Shown piece after piece: positions 15,956 to 23,028 of a DNA stretch of 64,000 bases. The stretch covers positions 108,447 to 172,446 of the forward strand of contig CAKQRD010000004.1 in the NCBI GenBank assembly GCA_934271275.1, read 5' to 3'. The translations under genes were made by a program, and so were the position numbers. Under the pieces are notes generated by a model. It did no database searches, was not told the origin of the DNA, and saw nothing but the letters and a program-made list of their open reading frames with translations. Positions within the stretch are counted from its first letter, which is position 1. The number at the start of each line of letters is the position of its first letter. Source of the stretch: an uncultured Clostridia bacterium. GTDB lineage: Bacteria > Bacillota > Clostridia > Christensenellales > Borkfalkiaceae.

Positions 15956-16747
15956 TTATTTACGAGCCGTCTCGAAATCTTTGATTTTAAAGAACAATTC
16001 GCGGGCGTTTTTATTTACGGCTTCCGCAAAATCTTCCACGGAAAACCCCTTGATTTTCGCTATGTTTTCGGCGATGATCGGAATGTTTTTCGGCTCGTTC
16101 ACCGTTCCTCTTTTGCCCTCGGGAGAGAGGTACGGGCTGTCCGTTTCGGTAAGTATTCTGTCCGTCGGCAGATACGCTATAACCTCGCGGATATTCGCCG
16201 CGTTCTTATAAGTGGAAGTTCCGCCGAACGAAAAATACATACCCTCGTCCAGAAGCTCTTTCGCCGTTTCTTTGCTCCCCGAATAGCAGTGCATAACGCC
16301 GCCCGCGAGTCTGCCGCGAAACGACTTTATAATCTCAGTCGCCTCGCCTATCGCCTCTCTGACGTGAAAGCTGACGGGCAGCTTATGCCGCGCCGCAAGC
16401 TCCGTTTGCGCAATAAAACAATCACGCTGAACCTTTGCGTCAAAGGGCTTCCAGTAATGGTCAAGCCCTATTTCGCCGACGGCAACGCATTTAGGGTGAG
16501 AAAGAAGCTTTTCTATCTCTTTCAGAACGTTTTCGTCAAAGCCGTCGGAATCCGACGGGTGAACTCCCGCCGCAAAAAACACGCTGTCATATTTTTCGGC
16601 GTTTTTCGCCGCGAGACAAGAGCTTTCCGCATTGCAACCGACGTCAAGGGCGAGCGAAACGCCCGCCGCGAGATAGTCTTTTATAACCCCGTCCGTCCTG
16701 CCGTTAAGCTTATCGTCCGTCAGATGACAATGCGTATCTATAAACAT
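15956..16747 (-). CDS. tatD: TatD family metal-dependent DNase/hydrolase
   Basis: The 263-residue TIM-barrel hydrolase has metal ligands in the order typical of TatD: DTHCHL at the N-terminus, GEIGLDHYW, PVSFHVREA, MHCYSG and TETDSPYL. TatD proteins act as 3'-5' nucleases or in quality control; the exact role here is not shown. It follows metG by 63 bases, the metG-tatD order of Firmicutes. Confidence 0.95.
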   Translation of the reverse strand: MFIDTHCHLTDDKLNGRTDGVIKDYLAAGVSLALDVGCNAESSCLAAKNAEKYDSVFFAAGVHPSDSDGFDENVLKEIEKLLSHPKCVAVGEIGLDHYWKPFDAKVQRDCFIAQTELAARHKLPVSFHVREAIGEATEIIKSFRGRLAGGVMHCYSGSKETAKELLDEGMYFSFGGTSTYKNAANIREVIAYLPTDRILTETDSPYLSPEGKRGTVNEPKNIPIIAENIAKIKGFSVEDFAEAVNKNARELFFKIKDFETARK

Positions 16748-16776
16748 AATTTTTTAATCTTCCGCGTTATAAAAAA

Positions 16777-16838
16777 GAACTGCCGCCGTCAGGAAATAGA
16801 GCTGCCGCCGTCAGGAAACGGAACTGCCGTCTTCAACG
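16777..16838. repeat. 22-bp tandem repeat overlapping the end of metG
   Basis: Copies at 16777-16798 and 16799-16820 share the core CTGCCGCCGTCAGGAAA, and a partial third copy follows at 16821. The metG stop codon (16811-16813) lies inside the second copy, so the array copies the 3' end of the gene outward. Confidence 0.7.
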
Positions 16839-18835
16839 TCCTTTTCGGGAGCAAGGAAAGAAAGCGTTCCGTCCTCGCCTTCGGCGCAAAGAATCATACC
16901 CTCGCTCGTAATGCCGCAAAGCTTTGCAGGCTTTAAGTTAGCTACCATAACGAGTTTTTTGCCTATCAATTCTTCGGGCGAATACGCGTGGCAAATTCCG
17001 CTCACGACAGTCCTCGTTTCGTCGCCGAGTTTGACGGTGAGCTTTAATAATTTCTTGCTCTTTTCCACCTTTTCGCACGCGACTACTTTTGCCACTTTAA
17101 GCTCGACCTTTGCGAATTCGTCTATCGAAATCTGCGGCTTCGACTCGGCTTTTTCGGTAGCGGTGGCAGACTTTTCGCCCGCAACCGAGAAGCCTTCCGC
17201 AGTCGCGGTTTTCGCGTCGCTATCCGCGTTCGCCGCACTCGTTTCTTTAACTTCTTTCGCCTCGTTTTCCGCGGCGATTTCTTTAAGAAGCTTTTCGCCG
17301 TCTATTCTCGCAAACAGAATTTCGGGCTTTTCTTCTACCTTTACTTTCGCTATTCTGCCAAACTCGCCGAGTTCCGCAAACGGGCGAAGCTCCGTGCCGA
17401 AAATCTTCGCGGTTTTTTCCGCAGTTTCGGGAAGGAACGGCTTTAACGTCGAAACGCCGATAATAATGGCTTCGGTAAGATTATACAGAACGGTTTTAAG
17501 GCGCGCCGCATTCTTTTCGTCCTTCGCAAGCACCCAAGGCGCGGTCTCGTCTATATACTTGTTCGCGCGGCGGAACAGCGAGAAAATCTCGTCCAGAGCG
17601 TCCGCGACGCGGTATTCGTCCATCTTTTCTTTAACCCGCCCGAACAGCGAAACGGCTTCCGTTTTCAGCTCGTCGTCAACGGGTTCGTTCACCCCGCCGT
17701 TTTCTACGATTCCGCCGAAATATTTGTTGCTCATCGCCGCGGTACGGCTTACTAAATTGCCGAACACGTTAGCAAGGTCGGAATTGATTTTTTCTATAAC
17801 GAGCCGCCACGAAACGAGTCCGTCGTTATCGAACGGCATTGCGGAAAGCGCAAAATATCTCACCGCGTCCCTGCCGAATCGCTTAACCATTTCGTCGGCG
17901 TATAAAACGTTGCCTTTGGACTTGCTCATCTTGTCGCCTTCGGCGAGCAGCCAGCCGTGACCGTACACCTTTTCGGGGAGCGGTTCGCCGAGCGCCATAA
18001 GGAAAATAGGCCAGTAAATCGTGTGGAATCTTATAATATCCTTGCCGATTATATGCACGTCCGCAGGCCAGTATTTTTTATAGCTTTCTTCGTGATTGCC
18101 GTCCGCGTGATAGCCTATACCCGTAATGTAGTTGGTAAGGGCGTCCAGCCAGACGTAAACGACGTGCTTATCGTCGAAATCGACGGGTATTCCCCACTTA
18201 AAGCTGCTTCTCGAAACGCATAAATCCTGAAGCCCCGGCTTTAAGAAATTGTTCACCATTTCGTTTTTGCGCGACACGGGCGCGATGAAATCGGGGTGTT
18301 CGTCGTAATATTTCATCAGCCTGTCCGCATACTTGCTCATTTTGAAAAAGTAAGCTTCTTCCTTGGCTTTGACTACCTTTCCGCCGCAATCGGGGCATTT
18401 GCCGTCCGCGAGCTGACTTTCCGTCCAGAACGACTCGCACGGGGTGCAGTACCAACCCTCGTAAGAGCCTTTGTAAATATCGCCCTGCTCGTAAAGCTTA
18501 CGGAAAATTTTCTGAACCTCTTTGACGTGGTATTCGTCCGTAGTTCTTATAAACTTGTCGTAAGAAACGCCGACGAGATCCCAGATTCCCTTAACGATCC
18601 CCGCAACCTCGTCTACGAATTCCTTGGGGGTTTTGCCCGCTTTCGCCGCTTTTTCCTCTATTTTCTGACCGTGTTCGTCCGTGCCGGTCTGAAAGAAAAC
18701 GTCGTACCCTTCTTCTCTTTTGAATCTCGCGACACTGTCAGACATTATCGCTTCGTAGGTGTTGCCGATATGCGGCTTTCCGGAAGTATAGGTTATCGCC
18801 GTAGTCAAATAAAATTTCTTCGCCTTATTCGCCAT
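16811..18835 (-). CDS. metG: Methionyl-tRNA synthetase with C-terminal tRNA-binding domain
   Basis: This enzyme charges tRNA-Met with methionine. The 674 residues show the class I HIGH-type motif (PHIGNTYEA, about 21-29), a CTPC/CPDC zinc pair, KMSKSKGN and an anticodon domain. A low-complexity Ala/Thr/Glu linker leads to a C-terminal tRNA-binding OB domain (VELKVAKVV, VSGICHAYSPEELIGK). It has its own promoter and a ~160-base leader; no T-box motif was seen there. tatD follows. Confidence 0.97.
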   Translation of the reverse strand: MANKAKKFYLTTAITYTSGKPHIGNTYEAIMSDSVARFKREEGYDVFFQTGTDEHGQKIEEKAAKAGKTPKEFVDEVAGIVKGIWDLVGVSYDKFIRTTDEYHVKEVQKIFRKLYEQGDIYKGSYEGWYCTPCESFWTESQLADGKCPDCGGKVVKAKEEAYFFKMSKYADRLMKYYDEHPDFIAPVSRKNEMVNNFLKPGLQDLCVSRSSFKWGIPVDFDDKHVVYVWLDALTNYITGIGYHADGNHEESYKKYWPADVHIIGKDIIRFHTIYWPIFLMALGEPLPEKVYGHGWLLAEGDKMSKSKGNVLYADEMVKRFGRDAVRYFALSAMPFDNDGLVSWRLVIEKINSDLANVFGNLVSRTAAMSNKYFGGIVENGGVNEPVDDELKTEAVSLFGRVKEKMDEYRVADALDEIFSLFRRANKYIDETAPWVLAKDEKNAARLKTVLYNLTEAIIIGVSTLKPFLPETAEKTAKIFGTELRPFAELGEFGRIAKVKVEEKPEILFARIDGEKLLKEIAAENEAKEVKETSAANADSDAKTATAEGFSVAGEKSATATEKAESKPQISIDEFAKVELKVAKVVACEKVEKSKKLLKLTVKLGDETRTVVSGICHAYSPEELIGKKLVMVANLKPAKLCGITSEGMILCAEGEDGTLSFLAPEKDVEDGSSVS

Positions 18836-18912
18836 ATTTACCGTCCTTAATATACCTGTCTTTATTTACCGATTTATTTACCGTGTTTAATCGCTTTTTT
18901 GCGCGGAATAAA

Positions 18913-18938
18913 CGGGAAAAATTCCGTGGGTTTTCCCG
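18913..18938 (-). promoter_or_regulatory. Hairpin in the metG leader
   Basis: CGGGAAAA pairs with TTTTCCCG around a ten-base loop in the ~160-base untranslated leader of metG. It could be an attenuator-like stem, but no antiterminator or ligand-binding motif is recognised. Confidence 0.3.
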
Positions 18939-18999
18939 CGAGTCTCCCGCCCCGTCCGAAAAAGCGTTCTTTCGTTTCGTTTACGATACTTTCCGTAAT

Positions 19000-19028
19000 A
19001 TTTTAGCACAATTTGCAAACATATTCAA
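19000..19028 (-). promoter_or_regulatory. Probable sigma-A promoter of metG
   Basis: On the minus strand TTGAAT and TAAAAT are 17 bases apart, upstream of metG. It overlaps the region from which spmA is read in the opposite direction. Confidence 0.6.
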
Positions 19029-19047
19029 GGATTATCGCTCATAAAAT
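19019..19047 (+). promoter_or_regulatory. Candidate sigma-E-type sporulation promoter of spmAB
   Basis: ACATATT and CATAAAAT are 14 bases apart, close to the sigma-E pattern (ATATT near -35, CATACAAT-like near -10). spmAB is under mother-cell control in Bacillus. The predicted start of transcription would fall at or just before the spmA ATG. Confidence 0.4.
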
Positions 19048-19053
19048 TTTATT

Positions 19054-19608
19054 ATGAACGTAATTTTCGGCGCGCTCGTCGTGCTTTCCTCCGCAATACT
19101 TCTGTTTTCCGCACCCGACGCGGTGCTTGCGGCGTATTTGTCGGGCGGAGAAAAAGCCCTTTCTCTCACCTTAAAGCTCGTCGTAATATACGCCGTGTGG
19201 ATGGGTGTTTTCGCTCTCGCGGAAAAATCGGGATTATGCAAGTCCGCGGCAAAGCTTCTCCGCCCCGCAAACAAATTACTCTTCGGCGAGCTTCCCGAAA
19301 AAGCGAACGATTATATGTCTATGAACCTTGCGGCAAACCTGCTCGGAATGAGCGGCGCAACCACCCCGTACGGGATAAAATCCGTGGACGAACTCTCAAA
19401 AAGCTCGGGAACGAACTACGCCACGGCAATGTTTTTCGTCATCAACGCGACGAGCGTTCAGCTTATTCCGTCGTCCGTTCTTGCGCTCAGGACGTCTATG
19501 GGGGCAAAATCGCCCGCGGATATAATTATTCCCACGATTCTGGCAACGCTTTTATCGACGGTTATCGGTATTCTGCTCGTCAGAATTTTCGTAAAAAAGG
19601 GGCGGTAA
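19054..19608 (+). CDS. spmA: Spore maturation protein A
   Basis: SpmA is a membrane protein of the nucleoside-recognition (Gate) family needed for spore core dehydration. The 184 residues have several hydrophobic helices and conserved blocks VWMGVFALAEKSGL, MSMNLAANLLGMSGATTPYGI and NATSVQLIPSSV. No clear ribosome binding site precedes the ATG at 19054, which suggests a leaderless message or a different start. spmB starts directly after the stop codon. Confidence 0.94.
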   Translation: MNVIFGALVVLSSAILLFSAPDAVLAAYLSGGEKALSLTLKLVVIYAVWMGVFALAEKSGLCKSAAKLLRPANKLLFGELPEKANDYMSMNLAANLLGMSGATTPYGIKSVDELSKSSGTNYATAMFFVINATSVQLIPSSVLALRTSMGAKSPADIIIPTILATLLSTVIGILLVRIFVKKGR

Positions 19609-20112
19609 ATGTCTAAATATCTTATTCCCGTGCTGTTTATCGCTATTTTCGTATATTCCGCCTTCAAAAAGGTCAAGCCGTACGACGCTTTTACCGAAGG
19701 CGCAAAGTCCGCCGTTCCGCTTGCCGTAGGCATTTTTCCGTACCTCGTAACGATTTTCGTGCTGACCGAGCTTTTCGAGGCGAGCGGCGTTTCCTCGGCG
19801 GTGGCGAATATTTTATCGCCGTTTTTCAGACTTCTCGGGATACCTGAGGAGCTTACGAGATTAGTTCTCATAAAGCCGTTTTCGGGGAGCGGCGCGCTCG
19901 CCGTGCTTTCGGATATTTTTTCGACTTACGGCGTAGACAGCTACCTCGCCCGTGCTGCGTGCGTTATATACGGCAGCAGCGAAACGGTTTTTTATATTGC
20001 CGCAGTATACTTTGCGGGCAAAAAGTTTAATTTGATAAAGCCCATAATAATATCGCTTTTCGCCTCCTTCTGCTCCTCCGTTTTCGCTTGCTTCATATGC
20101 CTCGTTATGTAA
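19609..20112 (+). CDS. spmB: Spore maturation protein B
   Basis: SpmB is the partner of SpmA in spore maturation. The 167 residues are hydrophobic with the family blocks PYLVTIFVLTELFEASG, LIKPFSGSGALAVLSDIF and YGSSETVFYI. The ATG at 19609 immediately follows the spmA stop, so translation is likely coupled; AAAGGGGCGG in the spmA end gives the ribosome binding site. Confidence 0.95.
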   Translation: MSKYLIPVLFIAIFVYSAFKKVKPYDAFTEGAKSAVPLAVGIFPYLVTIFVLTELFEASGVSSAVANILSPFFRLLGIPEELTRLVLIKPFSGSGALAVLSDIFSTYGVDSYLARAACVIYGSSETVFYIAAVYFAGKKFNLIKPIIISLFASFCSSVFACFICLVM

Positions 20113-20131
20113 TCGAATATATTTAAAAACC

Positions 20132-20171
20132 CGCCCGAGACATATGCAATATATTGCATATGTCTCGGGCG
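20132..20171. repeat. Perfect 40-bp palindrome downstream of spmB
   Basis: CGCCCGAGACATATGCAATA is followed directly by its exact reverse complement with no loop. It could fold into a very stable hairpin that ends spmB transcription, although no T-run follows on the plus strand. Confidence 0.85.
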
Positions 20172-20197
20172 CAAATCCGTTTTCGACAGTATTTTAC

Positions 20198-20239
20198 ATA
20201 TAATTCAAATACGCAACATATTGCATATTTGAATTATAT
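20198..20239. repeat. Second long inverted repeat sharing a core with the first
   Basis: Fourteen-base arms beginning ATATAATTCAAATA, one C/A mismatch, then GCAA/TTGC around CATA. Its centre has GCAACATATTGCATAT, one base different from the centre of the palindrome at 20132-20171. The two centres are 67 bases apart. Confidence 0.8.
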
Positions 20240-20241
20240 TA

Positions 20242-20272
20242 AAGGGCGGGAGAACTTTCATTCCCCGCCCTT
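20242..20272 (-). terminator. Terminator-like hairpin over the stop of the SHOCT gene
   Basis: On the minus strand AAGGGCGGG pairs with CCCGCCCTT, followed by TAATATAATT. The TGA stop at 20258 lies inside the loop. Confidence 0.55.
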
Positions 20273-20917
20273 CGATTCTTCGTTTATAGTCTCTTTTAAA
20301 AGCTCTTTTTCCCTCTCTTCGTATTCTTCCCTGCCGATTTTTCCGTTTTCAAAAAGCGTTTTATAAGCCGCAAGTATTCTTTCGTTTTCTCTTGTAAATT
20401 TTACAGGCGTTTCCTTAACGTTTTTATTTTTTTCGGAAACTTTTCCCGTTCTTATTAAAGCTTTTTCCCAAAGCACTAACGCAACCACGATTACCGATGA
20501 AATAACAAACGGAAGATATGCGCGCGAAGTAATAATTATATCCTCTTTGCCTAATATAAGTATACCGAACACGCCCTTTGCCCAGTAAAATAGCATTACA
20601 CCTAAACAAATCGTTATCCGTTTAACGCAGAATTTGCGCAAGTCTTTTCCTAAATCGAAATAAAGCCAAAACAAACTTATCGCAAGAGCTGTCGCGGATA
20701 ATATATCGATTATCGCGCTAACCTGTAAAAATATTTTAACGCTTGAATATTCTTGTCCCGAAAAAACAAGACTAACCCCTCTTGCGAGAGAATAATCGTT
20801 CTCGCTTATCACCCCGCCGTAGGAGACTACCTCATATAACGGCACAGCCATCATTACAAATAACCCGACGGTTAAAAAGCAGGTTACCGCAAGGTACGAT
20901 ATATTTCGTATTTTCAT
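20258..20917 (-). CDS. Four-helix membrane protein with C-terminal SHOCT domain
   Basis: The 219-residue protein has four predicted membrane helices (near 7-28, 65-85, 98-120 and 128-150). The C-terminal SHOCT segment reads ILAAYKTLFENGKIGREEYE. The function is unknown; SHOCT tails are oligomerisation or targeting modules. I chose the ATG at 20917 because GGGAGAT lies seven bases upstream; upstream in-frame codons cross the promoter. The gene is read from a consensus promoter containing operator-like repeats and is divergent from an XRE regulator gene. Confidence 0.75.
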   Translation of the reverse strand: MKIRNISYLAVTCFLTVGLFVMMAVPLYEVVSYGGVISENDYSLARGVSLVFSGQEYSSVKIFLQVSAIIDILSATALAISLFWLYFDLGKDLRKFCVKRITICLGVMLFYWAKGVFGILILGKEDIIITSRAYLPFVISSVIVVALVLWEKALIRTGKVSEKNKNVKETPVKFTRENERILAAYKTLFENGKIGREEYEEREKELLKETINEESKGGE

Positions 20918-20948
20918 TTTTATCTCCCGCATATTTTCTTTACCGATT

Positions 20949-20990
20949 ATTATACTACCCAAAATGGGTATTGTCAACCCGTTTTGGGTA
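20949..20990. promoter_or_regulatory. Consensus promoter with two operator-like inverted repeats between SHOCT and XRE genes
   Basis: On the minus strand TTGACA (20972-20977) and TATAAT (20949-20954) are perfect sigma-A hexamers 17 bases apart. The spacer is filled by the inverted repeat TACCCAAAATGGGTA (20956-20970), and a related site, ACCCGTTTTGGGT (20977-20989), abuts the -35. The adjacent XRE protein is the likely repressor (inference). Confidence 0.85.
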
Positions 20991-21010
20991 TAAAGGTTTA
21001 ATATATAGCT

Positions 21011-21259
21011 ATGAAATTTTGCGATATTCTGAAAAATACGCGTACGGAACAAGGATATACTCAAAGAGATATTTATTCCATTCTGAAAGTCTCGCCCAAC
21101 TGTTACGCTTCCTGGGAGCAAGGCAGAACGCAACCCGATATAGAGCATATAAAGGATTTATGCTGTATATTCGACGTTTCTGCCGACTATCTTTTGGGTT
21201 TGGAAGATGAAACAGAACATTCGGACATAAAGAAAAAATTAAAAATTTACAAAAAATAA
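21011..21259 (+). CDS. XRE-family helix-turn-helix transcriptional regulator
   Basis: The 82-residue protein is almost entirely a Cro/CI-type HTH: LKNTRTEQGYTQRDIYSIL, the recognition helix region SPNCYASWEQGRTQPD and the conserved LCCIFDVSADYLLGL. It is divergent from the SHOCT membrane protein gene and probably represses that gene and itself through the TACCC-x5-GGGTA sites. A bidirectional terminator follows. Confidence 0.93.
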   Translation: MKFCDILKNTRTEQGYTQRDIYSILKVSPNCYASWEQGRTQPDIEHIKDLCCIFDVSADYLLGLEDETEHSDIKKKLKIYKK

Positions 21260-21296
21260 CGGACAGAACGGCTTTTGCCTGTCTGTCCGTTATTTT
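21253..21296. terminator. Bidirectional terminator between XRE gene and rubredoxin gene
   Basis: AAAATAACGGACAG pairs with CTGTCCGTTATTTT around an inner GGC/GCC stem, with A- and T-runs on both sides. It overlaps the XRE stop codon and separates convergent genes. Confidence 0.9.
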
Positions 21297-21309
21297 ATTT
21301 TGAAACAAA

Positions 21310-21462
21310 TTATTCCGCCTCGAAAGAATTCTTGTCAAGTCCGCAGACGGGGCAAAGAAAATCTTCCGGAACGTCGCACCACAAAGTGCCTGCCGCTATC
21401 CCGTTTTCGGGATCGCCGAGTTCTTCGTCGTAAACGTATCCGCAAGGACAAACGTATTTCAT
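21310..21462 (-). CDS. Rubredoxin, 50 residues, with a shortened first Cys knuckle
   Basis: Rubredoxin is a one-iron electron carrier; here it probably delivers electrons to the reverse rubrerythrin or the flavodiiron protein. The sequence has Y-V-Y-D-x8-NGIAAGT and CPVCGLDK, clear family marks. The first iron site reads VCPCGY, with one residue between the cysteines where two are usual. The ATG at 21462 follows GAGGAGAGAATT. It is the last gene of the perR-rubrerythrin operon. Confidence 0.9.
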   Translation of the reverse strand: MKYVCPCGYVYDEELGDPENGIAAGTLWCDVPEDFLCPVCGLDKNSFEAE

Positions 21463-21473
21463 AATTCTCTCCT

Positions 21474-21668
21474 CTATTTATTCATTATCTGTGAAATCGC
21501 GTCTAAAATTTTGTCGTGACAGCCGCCGCAACCCGTAGAGCAATGCGTTATTTTCTGCACGCTGTCGAAAGCTTGTTCGACGTCGTTGAACTTCTTCTCG
21601 GTATGCAAGGCAGATTCTACGTCTGCATAACTCACCTTTTTACAATTACAAATTATATAATTTTCCAT
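21474..21668 (-). CDS. BFD-like [2Fe-2S] protein
   Basis: The 64-residue protein matches the bacterioferritin-associated-ferredoxin-like domain: an N-terminal ICNCKKVSYADVE with CxC and a distal CSTGCGGCHDKI with the second cysteine pair, expected to hold a [2Fe-2S] cluster. It lies between reverse rubrerythrin and rubredoxin genes in one operon, so an electron-transfer or iron-handling role in oxidative stress is likely. Confidence 0.85.
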   Translation of the reverse strand: MENYIICNCKKVSYADVESALHTEKKFNDVEQAFDSVQKITHCSTGCGGCHDKILDAISQIMNK

Positions 21669-21680
21669 AACCGTAATTTT

Positions 21681-22226
21681 TTATTTTCCGAAATATCTGT
21701 CGAGCAAACCTTTGAACGCTCTGCCGTGACGGGCTTCGTCGCGAGCCATTTCGTGAACGGTGTCGTGAATAGCGTCGTAGCCGAGTTCTTTTGCACGTTT
21801 TGCGAGCGCGGTTTTGCCTGCGGTCGCGCCGTTTTCGGCTTCCACGCGCATTTCAAGGTTCTTTTTTGTGGAATCGGTCACGACTTCGCCGAGAAGCTCC
21901 GCGAATTTAGCCGCGTGTTCGGCTTCTTCATAAGCCGCCTTTTCCCAATAAAGACCGATTTCGGGATAGCCCTCGCGGAAAGCGACTCTCGACATCGCGA
22001 GATACATTCCGACCTCAGAGCATTCGCCGTTAAAATTCATTCTGAGTCCTTCCACGACCTCTTCGTCAAGTCCTTTCGCAACTCCTACGACGTGTTCCGC
22101 CGCCCAGCTCATATCCTCTTTCTGTTCGGTGAACTTGCTCGCCGGCGCGCCGCATTGAGGGCATTTTTCGGGCGCGGTTTCCCCTTCGTGAACGTATCCG
22201 CAGATGGTGCATACAAATTTTTTCAT
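21681..22226 (-). CDS. Reverse rubrerythrin (peroxide reductase)
   Basis: The 181-residue protein has the rubredoxin-like zinc-ribbon/iron domain at the N-terminus (FVCTICGYVHEG and CPQCGAPASKF) and the di-iron ferritin-like domain after it (EGLRMNFNGECSEVGMYLAM, EEAEHAAKF, DEARHGRAF). This is the reversed order of classical rubrerythrin. Such proteins reduce hydrogen peroxide and oxygen in clostridia with electrons from NADH via reductases. It lies 11 bases downstream of perR, in one operon. Confidence 0.93.
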   Translation of the reverse strand: MKKFVCTICGYVHEGETAPEKCPQCGAPASKFTEQKEDMSWAAEHVVGVAKGLDEEVVEGLRMNFNGECSEVGMYLAMSRVAFREGYPEIGLYWEKAAYEEAEHAAKFAELLGEVVTDSTKKNLEMRVEAENGATAGKTALAKRAKELGYDAIHDTVHEMARDEARHGRAFKGLLDRYFGK

Positions 22227-22237
22227 AGTTTTTCTCC

Positions 22238-22642
22238 TTATTTTTTATCGGGCGTACCCGTTTTTAACTTGTTTTGACAATCCTTACATACCCCGTAATA
22301 CACGGTTTTTGCGGAGCAAACGACAAAGCCTTCCTTCTCTATTTCCGACCTGCCGTCCGTCACGCGGAAAAAATCGTAAATCTTTCCGCATTCGTCGCAG
22401 AGAAAATGCTCGTGAGGACTTGTGTCCGCGTCGTAGTGTATCTTTTTATCCTGCGTTTCGAGAGTGATTATCTTCCCCTCGTCTGCAAGAAGCTTTAAGT
22501 TCCGATACACCGTGCCGAGACTTATGTTCGGCTCGACTTTGCGCGCAAGCTCGTAAACGGCGTCGGCTGTGGGATGCGTTCTGTTCCCGACCAGCGTGCC
22601 GAGAACTATTTCCCTTTGCCTCGAAAATCTCGTTTCCTTCAC
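22238..22642 (-). CDS. perR: Peroxide-responsive Fur-family repressor PerR
   Basis: The 134-residue Fur-family protein has a winged-helix N-terminus (VYRNLKLLADEGKI) and metal ligands HYDADTSPHEHF, including the Asp and His residues used by PerR for peroxide sensing. Two CxxC pairs (CDECG, CKDC) form the structural zinc site. It starts with GTG at 22642 behind AAGGAGG. Its first position in an operon with rubrerythrin and rubredoxin, and the operator in its promoter, support PerR rather than Fur. Confidence 0.9.
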   Translation of the reverse strand: MKETRFSRQREIVLGTLVGNRTHPTADAVYELARKVEPNISLGTVYRNLKLLADEGKIITLETQDKKIHYDADTSPHEHFLCDECGKIYDFFRVTDGRSEIEKEGFVVCSAKTVYYGVCKDCQNKLKTGTPDKK

Positions 22643-22657
22643 TTGCGCCCTCCTTAT

Positions 22658-22703
22658 TAGTAATGATTACTATTATTATAATCATAAAATATAATATTGT
22701 CAA
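22658..22703 (-). promoter_or_regulatory. perR operon promoter with PerR-box-like operator
   Basis: On the minus strand TTGACA (22698-22703) and TATAAT (22675-22680) are perfect hexamers 17 bases apart. Just downstream lies a perfect 7-1-7 inverted repeat, TAGTAAT-x-ATTACTA (22658-22672), close to the Fur/PerR box type. Autoregulation by PerR is the natural reading. Confidence 0.88.
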
Positions 22704-22722
22704 GCGAAAAACGAAAAAATAT

Positions 22723-22794
22723 AAAAATTTTTTTAAAAAAGTCGCCCCACGGAAATCTTATCGGAGAAAACCCGAAAAAATTCGCGGGAGCGAC
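22723..22794 (-). terminator. Terminator downstream of spoVM
   Basis: On the minus strand GTCGCTCC pairs with GGGGCGAC (one G-U pair) around a long loop, followed by TTTTTT and further A/T runs. Confidence 0.6.
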
Positions 22795-22860
22795 CTAAAA
22801 AAAGAGAAAAACTGTTTTATTATCGTGAAGCAAAACTATCTAACGACTTTTCATTAAAAA

Positions 22861-22938
22861 CTATGCCGACTTTTTATAAAACAACAATTTAAGAACCTTT
22901 CTTACGACGAGCGGCGGTTTTACGCAAACGATTTTCAT
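22861..22938 (-). CDS. spoVM: Stage V sporulation protein SpoVM (tiny amphipathic peptide)
   Basis: This 25-codon gene encodes MKIVCVKPPLVVRKV followed by LKLLFYKKSA. Length, the MK-hydrophobic-K-x-P start and the basic amphipathic helix match SpoVM, the peptide that recognises forespore membrane curvature and anchors SpoIVA. Two adjacent prolines sit around positions 8-9, where Bacillus has one proline at 9. The ribosome binding site GAGGTG lies seven bases before the ATG, and a terminator follows. It is easy to miss because of its size. Confidence 0.78.
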   Translation of the reverse strand: MKIVCVKPPLVVRKVLKLLFYKKSA

Positions 22939-23028
22939 AACGCTACACCTCTTTTATATATTTCCGTATATATTATGCTTACGCCTGTCGAAAAGGTGAA
23001 AAATCAAAGACGAAAAACAGCCGCACGG

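Noticed and set aside
15935..16936. Long plus-strand open frame opposite tatD
   Set aside because: It lies antisense to a clear TatD gene, has an Arg/Phe-rich composition typical of antisense frames, and lacks a ribosome binding site.
16911..17960. Serine-rich plus-strand frame opposite metG
   Set aside because: Antisense of metG; codon usage is the mirror of the real gene.
18836..18999. T-box riboswitch upstream of metG
   Set aside because: The conserved T-box word (like GGTGGNACCGCG) is absent; only a simple hairpin is seen.
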